64,000 nucleotides of DNA from Tausonia pullulans (GCA_951802195.1 OX637620.1:124001-188000); one strand, 5' to 3'. Positions 1-12,590 are shown, counted from the first letter of the stretch. Notes: generated by a model not told the origin, from the letters alone. Made by a program: numbers and translations.

Positions 1-213
1 CTCCGGCCCACACACACCGCCGAGATCGAGTCCATCGAGGCGACCTTCCCTCGTGCATCCGACCTGCCTCCACGCCGTTCAGAGGGCATGGCTGAGGGGG
101 AGGGAGGAGGCTGGCGGTTGGCGGTGGTGGAGGAGGAGAAGCTCGTGCGGACCGAGGGAATCGGCAGGGCCGACGAGACGTGCTATCGGAAATACACAAT
201 CGGGTGGTGCTAG
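1..213 (+). CDS. 3' end of an unidentified protein-coding gene (partial)
   Basis: Frame 1 is open from the first base of the window to a TAG at 211-213, giving about 70 residues with an acidic, coding-like composition (for example AEIESIEATFPRAS and ADETCYRKYTIGWC at the end). No start is visible, so this would be the last exon of a gene entering from the left. I do not recognise the product. It converges on SCJ1, whose stop lies about 95 bases downstream. The alternative is that the frame is open by chance; the reading rests only on openness and composition. Confidence 0.35.
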   Translation, partial: LRPTHTAEIESIEATFPRASDLPPRRSEGMAEGEGGGWRLAVVEEEKLVRTEGIGRADETCYRKYTIGWC

Positions 214-307
214 GATTTGTTTTTTTTCCGTGCTTTTATCTATCCCTTTCATGGGCGGTTGTCGTTCTTCAGGGAGAGAGAGAGGACACGACCTTTAATG
301 CATCCAT

Positions 308-2163
308 CTATAGCTCATCCCGAGGTTTGCCTCCGCGGGCCTTCCTGAAGGACGTCTCGAGGTCTATGTGGAGTGCGAACGCACTGTCGTCAGTAAGGGA
401 AGTTCGCGTAGACGCCAGTGGAGGAGAGAGGAACCCACCAGCCCGCAGACCCGAGTCGAGCGTCGTTGGGAAAACGACCGTGTAGTGGACGTAGAGCGAA
501 CCCGAGCGGGCGTCACCGTACGAGGGCATCTGAGATCGAGTCGGTCGTCGTCGTCAAAGAGTGGTAAGAGAGGGATGGGGCGATTGGAGCAACTCACGCC
601 CTCGTGCTCCAGCACCTGAACATAACCCGGCTGGGTGACCCCCCGCCTGGAGAGATCCACCTCGTGGCCATCAAAGTGCCGTATCGTCCTATTGAATCCT
701 AGCAGGGCCTCCTCCACACTCAACGTCTCCCTCCAGATCAACCCGGCCTCCTTCCTCGACCACCCACCCTGACCCTCCGTCTTCCTTGCCCTCACGCGCA
801 CAACGACGTCGCCCGCCTCCCAGTCGGGAGATTCATCGGCGTCGCCATCAAAGACAACTTCGAAGCCATCCGGCGCGCCTCGGGGCAGGTGGAGGGAGAG
901 CTTGATGCGGGAGGAGACGATCTTGTTCTTTTGGCAGCGAGAGCAGGGGCGGCGGATCTGGGTGCCTTGACCGCCGCATTCGTCGCATTGGACCTGCATC
1001 TGAGTGTACCTGTTGAGAGAGGACGAGAGGCGTTAGCGATGGACTTTGAGGGAGAGAGGCGGACGATAACGGCTGCTTACATCCCGGGGAACACCTGCGC
1101 TCTCTGAAGCTTCACACCCTGCCCGTTGCACCCTCCGCACCGAACGACATCCCCGTCTGAGGCGGCCCCCGTGCCGCGACAGTGGTCGCAGAGGATGTTT
1201 TTGTCCATCTCAAACTCGATATCGCGACCGTTGTAGAAGTCGGCGAGGTCGACCTCGATCTCTGTCAGCTTGGACGGGCCTCGGCGCTCCTCTTGCTGGC
1301 CTGGTCCGTGGTCCGTGGTCATTCAGCAAGCGGAAGGGAGAGGGGGAACCACTCGAGCCCACTCACCTCGGCCACCGAAGAACTGGGAGAAGATGTCCCG
1401 TGGGTCGTGGAACGGGTTGCCGCCGCCGCCATTGGCGGCCTGCTTGAGGCCATCCTCGCCGTAGCGATCGTAGATCTTGCGCTTCTGCAGTGGAGGAGAT
1501 AGAGCGTGTGAGCCAATCGTCCGCACTCGGGATTGATGACGTGCGCAGCGCACCTCCGGGTCCATGAGGATCTCGTACGCTGGGGGGGAGAGAGGAGCGC
1601 GCACCAAAGTCAGTCAGTCACCGGACACGCCTGAGCCCTCCGCTGAGAGCTGAGAGATTAGGCACAAACCGTGAGAGACATCGGTGAACTTCTTCTGGCC
1701 CTCTGGGTCCTTGTTCTTATCCGGGTGATACCTGAGAACGAAGAGGCACCCCCCCGAAAGAGAAGGGCAAGCTGTCAGTGCCAGATCCAAGCAGGCTGGA
1801 CGAAAGTGAGGCACGAGAGAGAGAGCGCACTTCTTGGCGAGCTTCTTGTAAGCCTTTTTGATGTCCCGCTCTTCGGCCTTGCGGTCGACTAAGCGACGCG
1901 AGAAGCAAGGAGCGAAGAGACAGGGCCGTGTGCCAGCGCATCAACATCGGGTCTCGAACGGGGGAAGAAGGGGGGACGCGCCACTTCGACCCGTCACTTG
2001 GGCCGCGTCCCCGAGTCGGCAAGTGTGGCCCCCCAGCCCCTGTGCCGCTCGTTCGCGGACCAGACGCACCTCCAAGCTCCTTGTAGAAATCCTGGGCGGC
2101 GAGAACGACGGTCACGAGGAGGAGAAGCCCGAGCAGGCGGAGGAGGAGGGGCGGCGTTGCCAT
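308..2163 (-). CDS. SCJ1: ER-lumenal DnaJ (Hsp40) co-chaperone, SCJ1 type
   Basis: The first exon (ATG at 2163) encodes a signal peptide (MATPPLLLRLLGLLLLVTVV followed by LAAQ) and runs straight into a J domain (DFYKELG). Later exons carry the HPD motif (KKYHPDKNKDPEG), a Gly/Phe linker (GGGGNPFHDPRDIFSQFFGG) and the four zinc-binding CxxCxGxG-type repeats (CDHCRGTG, CGGCNGQG, CDECGGQG, CSRCQ) around 930-1200. The C-terminal substrate domain follows. The last four residues are RDEL, an HDEL/KDEL-like retrieval signal. Family knowledge: Scj1 stimulates the ATPase of BiP/Kar2 and assists folding in the ER lumen. About seven exons are implied. It shares a 378-bp divergent promoter with RBX1. Confidence 0.92.
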
Positions 2164-2541
2164 GATTGAAAGGGGAGTGCGCGGGGGGCAGGCTCGGCGC
2201 GGGAGGAGACGGAGACGGAGACGCGCGACGAGCTGGCTCGTCTGGAAAGGAGAACGATAGGGATCGGGATCGGGAGAGCCGGAGTGTGCGAGCCAGGGAC
2301 GAAAGACGGATGGTTGCAGGGAGACAAGAGTGCTGACGGGTCGGCGTTCCTCCAGCGCGCCCTGGCCTCTCGTCCGCTCGCGTTCTCCTGGACATCGACG
2401 GACAGCGAGCTCGTACTGTCAACCACCACTCTCACGTGCCTTCTTCGACCTACCAAACGCCACCTCGTCTACCATCGGGACGGACGCTTCTCGATTCCTC
2501 TCACTCTTCACCACACCCTTCTCTCTATCACCACCCCCGCT
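2164..2541. promoter_or_regulatory. Divergent intergenic promoter of SCJ1 and RBX1
   Basis: This spacer separates the start codons of SCJ1 (leftward) and RBX1 (rightward) and must hold both core promoters and both 5' UTRs. No clear TATA box is visible. Near RBX1 there is a pyrimidine-rich leader (tctcactcttcaccacaccc). I see no convincing gene in it. Confidence 0.5.
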
Positions 2542-3711
<1,170 letters not shown>

Positions 3712-4282
3712 AAGATTGTCGGTCTCGTTTGCAGACGCAGCAGTTGCGCAGGAGCCCGCACCGGCTGGTCGTGCAGGAGGAAGGAGGTTTCAGGCCATCA
3801 TGCCGTCCCACATTTTCTCTCGCTCTCTTTTCTCGCTTGCATGTTCCTCTCTTTCTTTTTCTTTCTCTTTTCTCTCCTCCTCGATGCATCTCATGTTTTC
3901 ACTCCAGCTTCGATCGCGGTTGACCGGCACCGACCCTGAGATGCAGAGGACCGACGAACGATGGCCTCCACCGCCACGCGCATCTTCAGTCGCGCGCGGT
4001 CTTTCAGGGCGGCGTGAACCTGAGTCGAGCACAAAAAAGCAAATGTCTAGCTGGACACGATCTCTTTAGACGAGAGGGAGATCTAGCGTGGCGTCACTCA
4101 TCGTATACCCCCGCCGCCCTACCCAGCCAGGCTCTGACGTATCCCTCCGGCTAGGGAAGCGGGCCAGCGCTAAGCGCAAGGGAGTCGAGGTCGAGCCTCC
4201 TCATCGGCCTCGACCCTGCCCCCTCTTCTCCCTCTAACCATCTCCACCACCTCCCACCCACCTCAAGACCGTCTCACCCACC
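3712..4282. other. Intergenic: RBX1 3' flank and BBC1 promoter
   Basis: No gene is supported here. The stretch holds pyrimidine-rich DNA (3810-3900, many CTTTCT runs) likely to be RBX1 3' UTR, then a C-rich leader just before the BBC1 start (ccacccacctcaagacc). Confidence 0.5.
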
Positions 4283-7200
4283 ATGTCCCAAGAATACCCT
4301 TTCACAGGAAGGGCAATGTGTGTCCTCTTCCGCCCCACTTCCTCTCCCCCCTCCCTCCTACATGCATTCCACACTGACTCTCACCCCCCCCTCCCTCCCA
4401 AAAGTATGCGCTACAAGAGCGAGGAGCCCGGCGACCTCAGCTTCGAGGCTGACGAGCGGATCCGCGTCCTTGGTCCCTCGCAGGACGACCCGACCAACTC
4501 CAGCGAGGGGGAGACGATGGATCGGACGAAGAGGGGTTGCTTCCCCAAGGTGCGTTGCTTGGGTTGCGTGTGATGTGGAGGAGTCGCGAGCGAGGCTTTC
4601 CTTCATGGAGGGGTGTAGCAGCGAATACATTGCTGTCGCTCGTAGGGAGATGTGTGAGAGGTGGAAAGGAGCATGATGAGAGAGACTGCGAGGGAGAAGG
4701 ACGAAGGGAGCGTGCGCTGTACGAACGAGATGGCCTGGGTGTGTGCTAACGACCTATCTCCCTCCCTCCTTGATACGCCTTCACCCCTTGATGTTTCGCC
4801 TCCTCACAGGAGTTCGTCGAGCCCCTCACGGACCCCGACGACGAGGAGGGCGCGTCGACGGCAACTCAGCCGGCATCGGCGCTCGCTGGAGGACCGTCGG
4901 CTGACGAGCAAGCCCCCATCGAGCTGGAGGCCGGCGCTCCCCTCGCTGCTCCCGAGCAGCCCGCCGCTGTTGCATCGAAAGCTGTGCCCGTCTCGATCCC
5001 CTCGGCCGGAGGTACAGACGCACTCAGACACGAGATACCGCCGGTAAATTCGCCGCCGACGGAGGACGCGGCTCCGCTCGCTGCTCCGCTTGAGGACGCC
5101 AACAAGGAGCTTTCCCTCAACGCGGACAAGGCCGACGTTGATGTTCCTGCTGCTCCTCCGTCGACGGCGCCCGTCGTCGTTGATCATTCGAACGAGCGGT
5201 CTGCAAGTGGATCATCCGCCGCTGCGTCTGCTCTTGGCGAGGAGGCGACCAAGACGACACCCCCTGTTTCTGCTGCAGCTCCGGTGTCCATGCCCACTAA
5301 GCCGGTCGTCGAGCCGTCGTCGACGGGCGCCGTCAAGGTTGGCGGTATGTCCGCTGCCGATGCTCAGCAGACAATCAAGTCCGGAGGCTCGCTTAAGGGT
5401 CAGTCGCTCTGCCTCTATCTCTTGGGCGCTCCAGAGTTGGGGAGGGGGCAGGTGGGACGGGCACGCAAGCTAACACTTCCATCTCCTCCCCGATCTTCCA
5501 GACCGCATGGCGATGTTCCAGCAGAAAGCCAACACATCTGCCCCTCCTCCCCCAATCCCACGAGGCAAGCCGACGGGCAACTGGGCCTGGAAGAACAAAG
5601 CCGCTGCCACCTCCCCTTCGTCGGAATCGACCCCCCCTTCCATCTCGGCGTCTTCTCCTCCCACGACTACCACTACCACCACCACCACCACCGAGGAGTC
5701 CGTCGCCCGGCCCACGACCATCGGCCGAGCCGGCGCCATGTCTGCCGACGACGCCAAGGAGGCCGTCACGAAAGGCGGAGGCTCCCTTCGCGAGCGGATG
5801 GCCGCTCTTCAAGGCGCGGGAGCCTTCGGCAGTGGGGCTGCCGCCTCACCCCCGCCACCGCCTCCATCGAGTGGAAAGCCGAGGGTGTGGAAGCGGCCGT
5901 CGATCCCGGAGCCGCCGAAGGAGGAGGTGAAGGCGGAGAAGCCCAAGAGCAAGTGGGTAGTTGAGGAGATGAAGCCGGAAGAGAGGGAGAGGGCGTTGGG
6001 AGAGGGAAAACCTAAGCCTGTGGCTACTGGCGAGACTGAGGGTGAGGGTGAAGGTGAAGAAAATGGGGAGAAGAAAGATGAGGAGGGGGACGCTGCGGCA
6101 GAAGCGGAGGGAGTCGCGGCTGCGCCTGCCGAGGAAGAGCCTGAGGAGCAGGACGAGGAAGCCGCGGAGAAGGCTCGTCGGTGAGTAAACAGGCGAGCGG
6201 ATGTCGTCCTACCCTGACCGGGACATTATTGACATATCTGATCGCTCTTCACCCAGCGCCGCCATTGCCGCCCGCATGGCTAAGATTGGAGCCCGTGGCC
6301 CGATGGGAATGATGCAGCCCCCACCCGTCGCGGCTCCTCCCGCACACCGCGAGCCGCCCGCTGAGGTGGCCAACCCCACCGAGGCGCCCAAGAAGGCGGC
6401 CGCCGCCGATAATGAGCAGCTCAAGGACGACGAGACGGCCGTCACGTCTCCGGTCTCTGAGACTCCGCTTGTTCCCGTCGCCGCCGCTGGGGACGAGTCC
6501 AACAGTAGCGTCGCTGCTCCCACCTCCGCCCCGCTCAAGGCTCTTCCGAAGCGGGCAGCCCCTCCGCGTCGCAAGGCTAACTCTAAACCGGCCACCGAGT
6601 CCGCTTCCGTTCCCGCCCCTGCTGCCGCTGCTGCTTCCGAGGACGAAGAGAAGGAGGAGCTCTTCCCCCCCGCGCCCAACCCGTCCGAGATTCCTATCCC
6701 CAAGACGAAGGAGCAGCTCGAGGCCGAACACATTGCCGAGAAGGCCGGCGCGGGCAAGCATGGCGCTGAGGGTGCTGAGGCGGCGGGGATCGCGTTGAGT
6801 GATCCTGCGGAGGGGGAGCAGGTCGAGGACCAGCCGCTTGTTGGATCTGAGGAGGCGGAGGATGCTTCTGCTGCTCCGGCTGCACCTGTCCCTGCCTCGG
6901 CAGGAAGCGATGTTCCGACGTCAGAGCCTGCCCAGGAGGAGCTCTCCAAGATCGACCCTCAGGTCGCTCACGTCGAGAGGACTCTCGTGGCCGAGCCCGA
7001 GTCCACCACTTCTGCTGTCGAGGGTGCCCCTGTCTCCCCCATCGCCGCCCCCGCCACTGCCGCGCACGCGCGCCGCATGTCGATCCCCATTCCCGAGAGG
7101 GACTCGAGTTACCACGAGGAGGATGCCCAGCAGCGGCTTATCTCGAGCTCCAAGGATCTCGGCCACCACCCGCACCATCACTCGCTCCCTACGGCCACCC

Positions 7201-9994
7201 CGGTCCACGAGCAGTCTGAGGAGGACGAGAAGAAGGGTGCGGTCAACTCTTCTGCTTGAGAGCACTCGCTTCGTCTTTATCTAGCTTCACCGCTTGATTT
7301 CTACGATCCGCTCGCTCTTCCTTCCCTTGTTTTGACCCTTGCATTCTGACGTCTGTCCTCGTTTTTTGTTACGCTTCCCCTTATTCCAAACTCGCACGCC
7401 ACTCCACCCAAAATCGATGTCCCTCATTCATGACACCACGCCCGATCAAGCAGTTCTCGAGCCGTCCAAGAACGCTACTATCCTAGGAGGAGTCACCGCT
7501 AGTCTTGCTGGAGTTGGCGCTCTTGCCGTGGCCAGCCACAAGGACGACGACGACGAGGGTTTCAAGGACCCCTCACCCCCACTCTCGCCTCCCCCTCGCG
7601 CGACTCGCCCGCTGCCCGTCCCGCCTCCTGCTGCTCCTCCTGCGCGGGAGGAGAGTGACACCGAGGAGGCCGAGGCTGGCGAGCCGGCGGTGGATCCGGC
7701 CGTCTCGGGGCCAGAGTCAGAGCCGGAGGAAGAGGAGGAGGTAGTTGAGGAGGAAGTCCCCGTCGAAGAGGAGCAACAGCAGCAGGATGTTGATGAGGAG
7801 GACGAGGCTGCCCGGCCCTTACCACCCCCGCCCCCGCCCCCTCCTCGTCCGTCAGCCGGTCTTCCTCCCCCGCCTGTGAATGCCACTGCGGCCTCCGTTT
7901 ACTCGTCTGAAAATGAGGCCGCGGGCGCTGTCGAGACGGATGCGGAGGAAGCAGCGGATGCCGAGGCAGAGGACTCGGGACCCAACACCATGCCTGCGCC
8001 ACCAGAGCAGGAGGACGAGGAGGCCGCGACCGGGCAGGAGGACAAGAGCGATGCTTCTCTCCCTCCTCTCTCGGCTGGGCACCCGGTCGTCTCAACGGGT
8101 CGCCCTCCCGTCCCCAAAGCCTTCGCTGCCTCCACCACCAGCACGACAGACGAACCGAAGCAGATGACAGACGCCGCGGAAGCTGTTCCGGCCCCGCCTG
8201 CGCTTCCGGCTGGTCGGCACTCCTCGGCCCCTGCGACGAGTCTTCCTACCCCTGCTACGGCGAGGGAGGAGCACATCGTCACTCCGGCGGGGACGGCTGC
8301 CGCTGCTGCCCCCAAGGAGGAGAAAGACGAGCAGTCCCCCGCGGACGAGATGGATGAGGAGCAAGCCCGTCGGCAGACCATCGCCGCTCGCATGGCCAAG
8401 CTCTCCGGTGGGAACCCGATGCGTCTCTTTGGTGGACCTCCGCCTATGCCGCCTGTGAGGAAGCCGACGGCCGAGGCTGCTGCGAATAGGGAGGCGACTG
8501 AGGCTGAGGGAGCTACGACTGAGGCTGCTGCACCCCCTAAGGAGCAGCAGCAACCGCAGGAGGACGAGGAGGATGACGAGGAGGCCGCTGATAAGGCGAG
8601 GAGGGCTCGTGCTCTTGCCAAGATGCAAAAGGGCGGGTTCGGCATGGTGATGGGTGGCTATGGCGTGGCCCGCCCGCAGATGTCACCTCCTGCTCCGGTT
8701 GAGGAACCCGAGAGGACGGACAAAGACGAGATCGTGCCGCCTTCAGCTCCGGCTCCAACGACGACGCTGAAGACGCCTGTGGAGGAAGGACCGCTTGATC
8801 TGGGCGATTCATCTGGGAGGAAGACCTCTGGCCAGTCATTTTCCCGTGAGGAGGACGAGGAAGAGGCTGCCCCGCCTCCTCCTCCGCGCCAACAGCGGCC
8901 TCCGGTCCCTTCCACTCGGTCGATCGTCGAATCCCAGCAGTCCGCTGAGAGCGCTCCTCCCGCCAATGTCCTCCCTCCCGCCCCCCAAGCGGAAGAGGAT
9001 GACAACGAGTTCCCCGCCGACGCTGCTGCCGCCACCGCGTATACCGCCGAGCCTGAGGAGGACGACAACCTCCCGCCTCCACCTCCTCCTTCCCGGCCCG
9101 CGCGTGGCCTTCCGCCTATTGAGACCTCTACAGGCCAACAGCAACCGACCGAGTCCCTCTCCCCTCTCCAGTCGACCGGCCCAGCTCCAGCGACGGAGGT
9201 CTCGCCTATCGAGCGTAAGTCATCTCTCCGCAGGCTCTCCGGTCTTCTCAAAAGCGGAGGACCCTCACCCTCCATCCGTACGTCGATAGACGGTGCCAGG
9301 CGGACGTCGCTGGATGACCAGAGCCATGGCCTGATCTCGCCGACTTCGGGCGGTGGGCTCCAGCGTGGTCCGCCCTCGAGGGGTACGAGTGCGACAATCC
9401 CGGAGGTCCCTCACCAGGGAGGAGCCGGAGGGAACCTTGGTCAGCGCGAGCTCATCGAGTTGTCCAAGACCGTCGGAGCCGCCGTTGCACGCAACGCCGA
9501 CTCGCTCGTGAGCCAGTCGAAGAAGGCCGTCATTGCTGTGAGTGCGATCTAGCTTCTTTCTGCTCAGATCCGACGCGACGCTGACCTCTCCCCTTTTGCT
9601 TGCAATTCCAGGACGGCACCTCGCTCGGCTTTGTCACTGAGGTCCTCTACATATCGCACGCCGCCGCCCCTACGTCGAGCTCGACCTTCGGTCACCTCGT
9701 CTTCCACCAGTCTGGAGGCGACCTCCTCTCCCGTCGGGACGACATCCGTGCCGGCGACATCGTTGTCCTCGACAGCTGCCACTTCAAGGGCAAGAAGGGT
9801 CTGGTCTCGTACCAGACCGACGTCGCCCGCAACGTCGGCGTTGTCCTGGAATTTGAGGAGAAGAAGAGCAAGGCCCACGTCGCGCAAGCGAGCGGCAAGG
9901 CCAACCACTACCCGTCGCTCGACAGCGTCAACTACCGGCTTGAAGACCTCAAGAACGGCGAGGTCAAGGTGTTCCGACCGACGCCCGGGGCCTA
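4283..9994 (+). CDS. BBC1: BBC1/MTI1-like actin-patch protein: N-terminal SH3, long acidic/proline-rich middle, C-terminal BBC1/AIM3 domain
   Basis: Exon 1 (MSQEYPFTGRA) and the next exons form an SH3 domain (MRYKSEEPGDLSFEADERI ... KRGCFPK/EFVEPL). A very long Ala/Pro/Glu-rich region follows, with repeated short modules (AAIAARMAKIGARGPMGMM near 6260, TIAARMAKLSGGNPMRLFGG near 8380, MSAADAQQTIKSGGSLK near 5350 and MSADDAKEAVTKGGGSLRER near 5740). The last exon (9612-9994) encodes the cysteine-proteinase-like fold domain of BBC1/AIM3 (DGTSLGFVTEVLYISHA ... LKNGEVKVFRP). Family role: binds type I myosin tails and regulates Las17/WASP at cortical actin patches. Introns near 5400-5502, 6184-6255 and 9541-9611 are phase-consistent. 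An open frame stops at 7259 and another begins after 7335; joining them needs an intron near 7237-7453 with matching phase. Two adjacent genes are the alternative. Confidence 0.8.
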
Positions 9995-10188
9995 AAGCGC
10001 GATCTCCCTACCCCGCCTCATCTTCCCTTCACCCAGCCCGTCCCACCCCCCACCTACCGCCCAGTAATCATTTGCTTGTCTCGTTGTTAACCTGTTCTTA
10101 GTGCTCCAATCTCACAGACTCTCTTGCCGTGTCGCCAAGAAAGACTGTATCATTACACGCGAATACTCATGAGAAGAATATCATAGCT
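9995..10188. other. Convergent 3' intergenic spacer
   Basis: Short AT-richer spacer between the BBC1 stop and the stop of the downstream minus-strand gene. It should carry both polyadenylation regions; no gene is seen. Confidence 0.5.
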
Positions 10189-11036
10189 CAGGCTGATGTC
10201 GCCCGGAGGCCATCCGAAAATCTCTTTGGCTGTCCCTCGACGACCTCTTTCTTGACGTAGTGACTAGAGGTGAACAAATGAGGGGCCGGAGGCGGGTCAG
10301 GCGCGGGTGACGTTGACGACGACAACGATTGGACGACTGACGTGATCGTGCCACCAAGAACACCAAGGCCAGCACCTCCAGGAACGAGCCAGAACCAACG
10401 AGCACGCTTGAGGAAGATAGCCTGAAGAGGGAAGGGCGCTCGCGATGGTTGAGCTCAGAGCTCACGCGACGTGACAGGATGGGCAGCCAGACGAGGGTGG
10501 GCGCACTCACGCTCGTGAAGAGAGATCCAACCGTCGCGCCGATAATGGTGTAGTCGTCCAGCCGCCTCTGAGAGACCTGTTCGCTCAGAAGGCAAAAGGA
10601 GGGGTTTGCACCTGTCAGCCCAAGGAAAAGAAAGTCAGCTTCCCCTTCGCGACCTCGTCGCGCGAGCGAGCGAGCGAGGTCGCGAAGGCAAATGCACACG
10701 TACATTGGCCTCAATCCTGCGCTGCCTTTCCGTCAGCTCGGACCTGACACGCGGCAGGTTCTCCATCTTAAGCATCGCGTAGCATACGCCGACGGCTGGT
10801 CCGGCGATAACGGTGCCGATGGTGACCGTCCGGAGGAGCGAGTTGACGTTCACGCCCCGGCCCTTGTTGTACATCGCCCATCCGATGTATGCCAAGGGCG
10901 AGGCGACGGACGCCATTTGGGTCGACCGGAAGGCGGCATCGCGGACGATGGCACCCCGAGCTCGCTGCTCAATCGTGCCAGGCGGCGTGTCGAGCTGGGA
11001 GGCCGAGTCGGTAGGAATAAAGTCGTGGATCGCCAT
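10189..11036 (-). CDS. Small multi-pass membrane protein, probably mitochondrial (DUF1757-like)
   Basis: The protein starts MAIHDFIPTDSASQLDTPPG, then has three or more hydrophobic segments: ASPLAYIGWAMYN, TVTIGTVIAGPAVGVCYAML and, in later exons, DDYTIIGATVGSLFTS and the Gly-rich LVPGGAGLGVLGGTI. Splicing the three exons gives about 190 residues ending GLRATSA. The size, the repeated Gly-rich membrane spans and the fungal distribution resemble the DUF1757 family and, more loosely, complex I NDUFA11-like proteins. That assignment is from memory of the family pattern and is only moderate. The gene is convergent with BBC1. Confidence 0.6.
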
Positions 11037-11884
11037 GGGATTTAGATGGAAGACGAAATGAGAGGGAAGGGGGAGAAAGAAGGGAGCAGAGCGCCCGTGC
11101 AACAGCGAGAGCGAGGGAAGAGGTGATGGTTGTTGGAAGATCAGGCGAGGCGGCCTCTCTCGAGGATGACGCGGGCCGGACACCGGGAGCTGTCTGTTTC
11201 GTGCGAAGGATCATGCGCAATCTCGTCGGCGGCCGCGAGATCAAAATTGAGCTTGGGAGTATATGGTCAAGATCAACGAAGATGAGATAGAGGATTCAGT
11301 GGTGGACGTGTAACAGGGATGATAGAGACTAGTCAAACCCTGAGTAAACCGTCCGTGGACAATGCGAGGCGACATGAGACACGATGGGACAAAAGATCAA
11401 ATGGAATGGGATGGGGAAGACGTAAAGTCGAGCCCCATACCGTTAGTATGATGGTTGTTCGGCTCTAGTTGATGGGACCAAGGCTGAGCCGCAATAAGTC
11501 GCGGATGAGGTCGTTGGGTGGGACAGACAGTTGCCGTCATTATACTCTGCGCGCTTCTCCTGCTTGAATCGCACGGAAGACGAAGGTCAGGGGGGCGCTG
11601 GACGAGGGGACGAGCGAGAGAAATGGATGAGGAGGAATGGGCCAGTTGATACGAGCGATGTTTGGAGGGCAGAATGTTTCAAGGACTCTTCGATTATGCA
11701 TCGAAGAGGGACTGGTTCGATATTACCGGTCAGTTCTGTCCGTCGAGAAGCTCGATGGCTGGCGAGCGGAGGCAATGTCAACGTTGTGTAAAGGATACTG
11801 CAGGTAGCGGAGACCGAGTTGCGATGTGTGCGCTGAAACATATCTACTAACCAGTTAACATCGGGAACAGAAGAAAAAATTCTA
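11037..11884. other. Gene-poor intergenic stretch
   Basis: It contains the 5' flank of the DUF1757-like gene and about 600 bases of mixed sequence without a convincing open frame or homology. Toward the right end, a run of T on the minus strand (11872-11877) serves as the likely Pol III terminator of the tRNA-Arg gene. Confidence 0.5.
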
Positions 11885-11957
11885 GACCAACGTGGGACTT
11901 GAACCCACAATCTCCTGATTCGTAGTCAGACGCGATAACCAATTTTGCCAGTCGGCC
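11885..11957 (-). tRNA. tRNA-Arg(ACG)
   Basis: The minus strand folds as a canonical 73-nt cloverleaf. The acceptor is GGCCGAC paired with GTTGGTC, including G-U pairs. The D arm contains TGGCAAAATTGGTTA, the anticodon stem is TCTGA/TCAGG around loop CTACGAA (anticodon ACG, normally edited to ICG), and the T arm is TGTGGGTTCAAGTCCCACG. No intron is present. A TTTTTT run follows within about 10 bases of the 3' end. Confidence 0.95.
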
Positions 11958-12493
11958 ATGACAGATATTGGGACGAGCGAATAAGATCTTGAGAAAAAAA
12001 GGAGGAAAGAGTTTCGACGTCTCTCATGACTTAAATACAAAAAAAAAACCATGAGGTGAGGTCCTCTTCCATGTTGAAATCATGACTTGTAAAATATATC
12101 AAAATTGGCTCGATCTCTCGCTAGGCTATCTCCCTCACTTATTATCTCGTTGTTTCTCCTAGGTTCATGCCGTTCTTACGCTTTGTCCACGACTTGAAAT
12201 TTCGGCTGGAAGCTTCCTTGCATTGCTCAGGATGATATTGCCACAGGATACTGCAAAAGATAAAGTTCCGTTGACAGACTTGAGAGTGTGGCGTGCAACA
12301 AGATAGTCTTCGCCCACATCCGCAGCCAACAGCTTCAGCTGATCGAAAGATGGAATGCTCAGCGGCCTCGAGGCGGACTCTCAGAAACGTGCTTCGGTAA
12401 CCTGCGCCCTATCCTGGTTGCATCCACAACAGAAAAGAAATGGAGTGGGAATCATTGAAAGCTTGATTAGAAGCAGTGGCAAAAGGAAACATT
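11958..12493. other. AT-rich intergenic DNA between tRNA-Arg and tRNA-Lys
   Basis: No gene is visible. The base composition drops sharply in GC relative to the surrounding coding DNA. It carries the first copy of a 28-nt direct repeat (12023-12050) and an echo of its core (atcatgacttg near 12079). Confidence 0.6.
12023..12050 (+). repeat. Direct repeat, copy 1 (28 nt, A10-containing)
   Basis: The sequence begins ctcatgacttaaatac and continues into ten A and CC. A second copy at 13363-13390 differs at one base (a/g). Both lie in AT-rich DNA on either side of the tRNA-Lys(-) gene and are in the same orientation. The homopolymer makes part of the identity cheap, but the 16 leading bases are not simple sequence. 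Confidence 0.8.
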
Positions 12494-12590
12494 AGCCCCA
12501 CGGGGGGGTCGAACCCCCAACCTTCAGATCACTTCGAAGTGATGAACACCTGCTAAGAGTCTGACGCTCTACCGATTGAGCTAGCAGGGC
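12494..12590 (-). tRNA. tRNA-Lys(CTT) with 24-nt intron, copy 1
   Basis: On the minus strand, acceptor GCCCTGC pairs with GTGGGGC. The D arm is TAGCTCAATCGGTAGAGC, the anticodon stem TCAGA/TCTGA encloses CTCTTA (anticodon CTT), and the T arm is GGGGGTTCGACCCCC. Between positions 37 and 38 there is a 24-nt intron, the standard site for nuclear tRNA introns. It is identical to the copy at 13807-13903, including about 19 nt of 3' trailer with a TTTT terminator. Confidence 0.95.

Noticed and set aside
7446-8645. Several long minus-strand open frames rich in Ser/Gly/Ala
   Set aside because: They are antisense to the low-complexity, GC-rich middle of BBC1 and result from codon bias.
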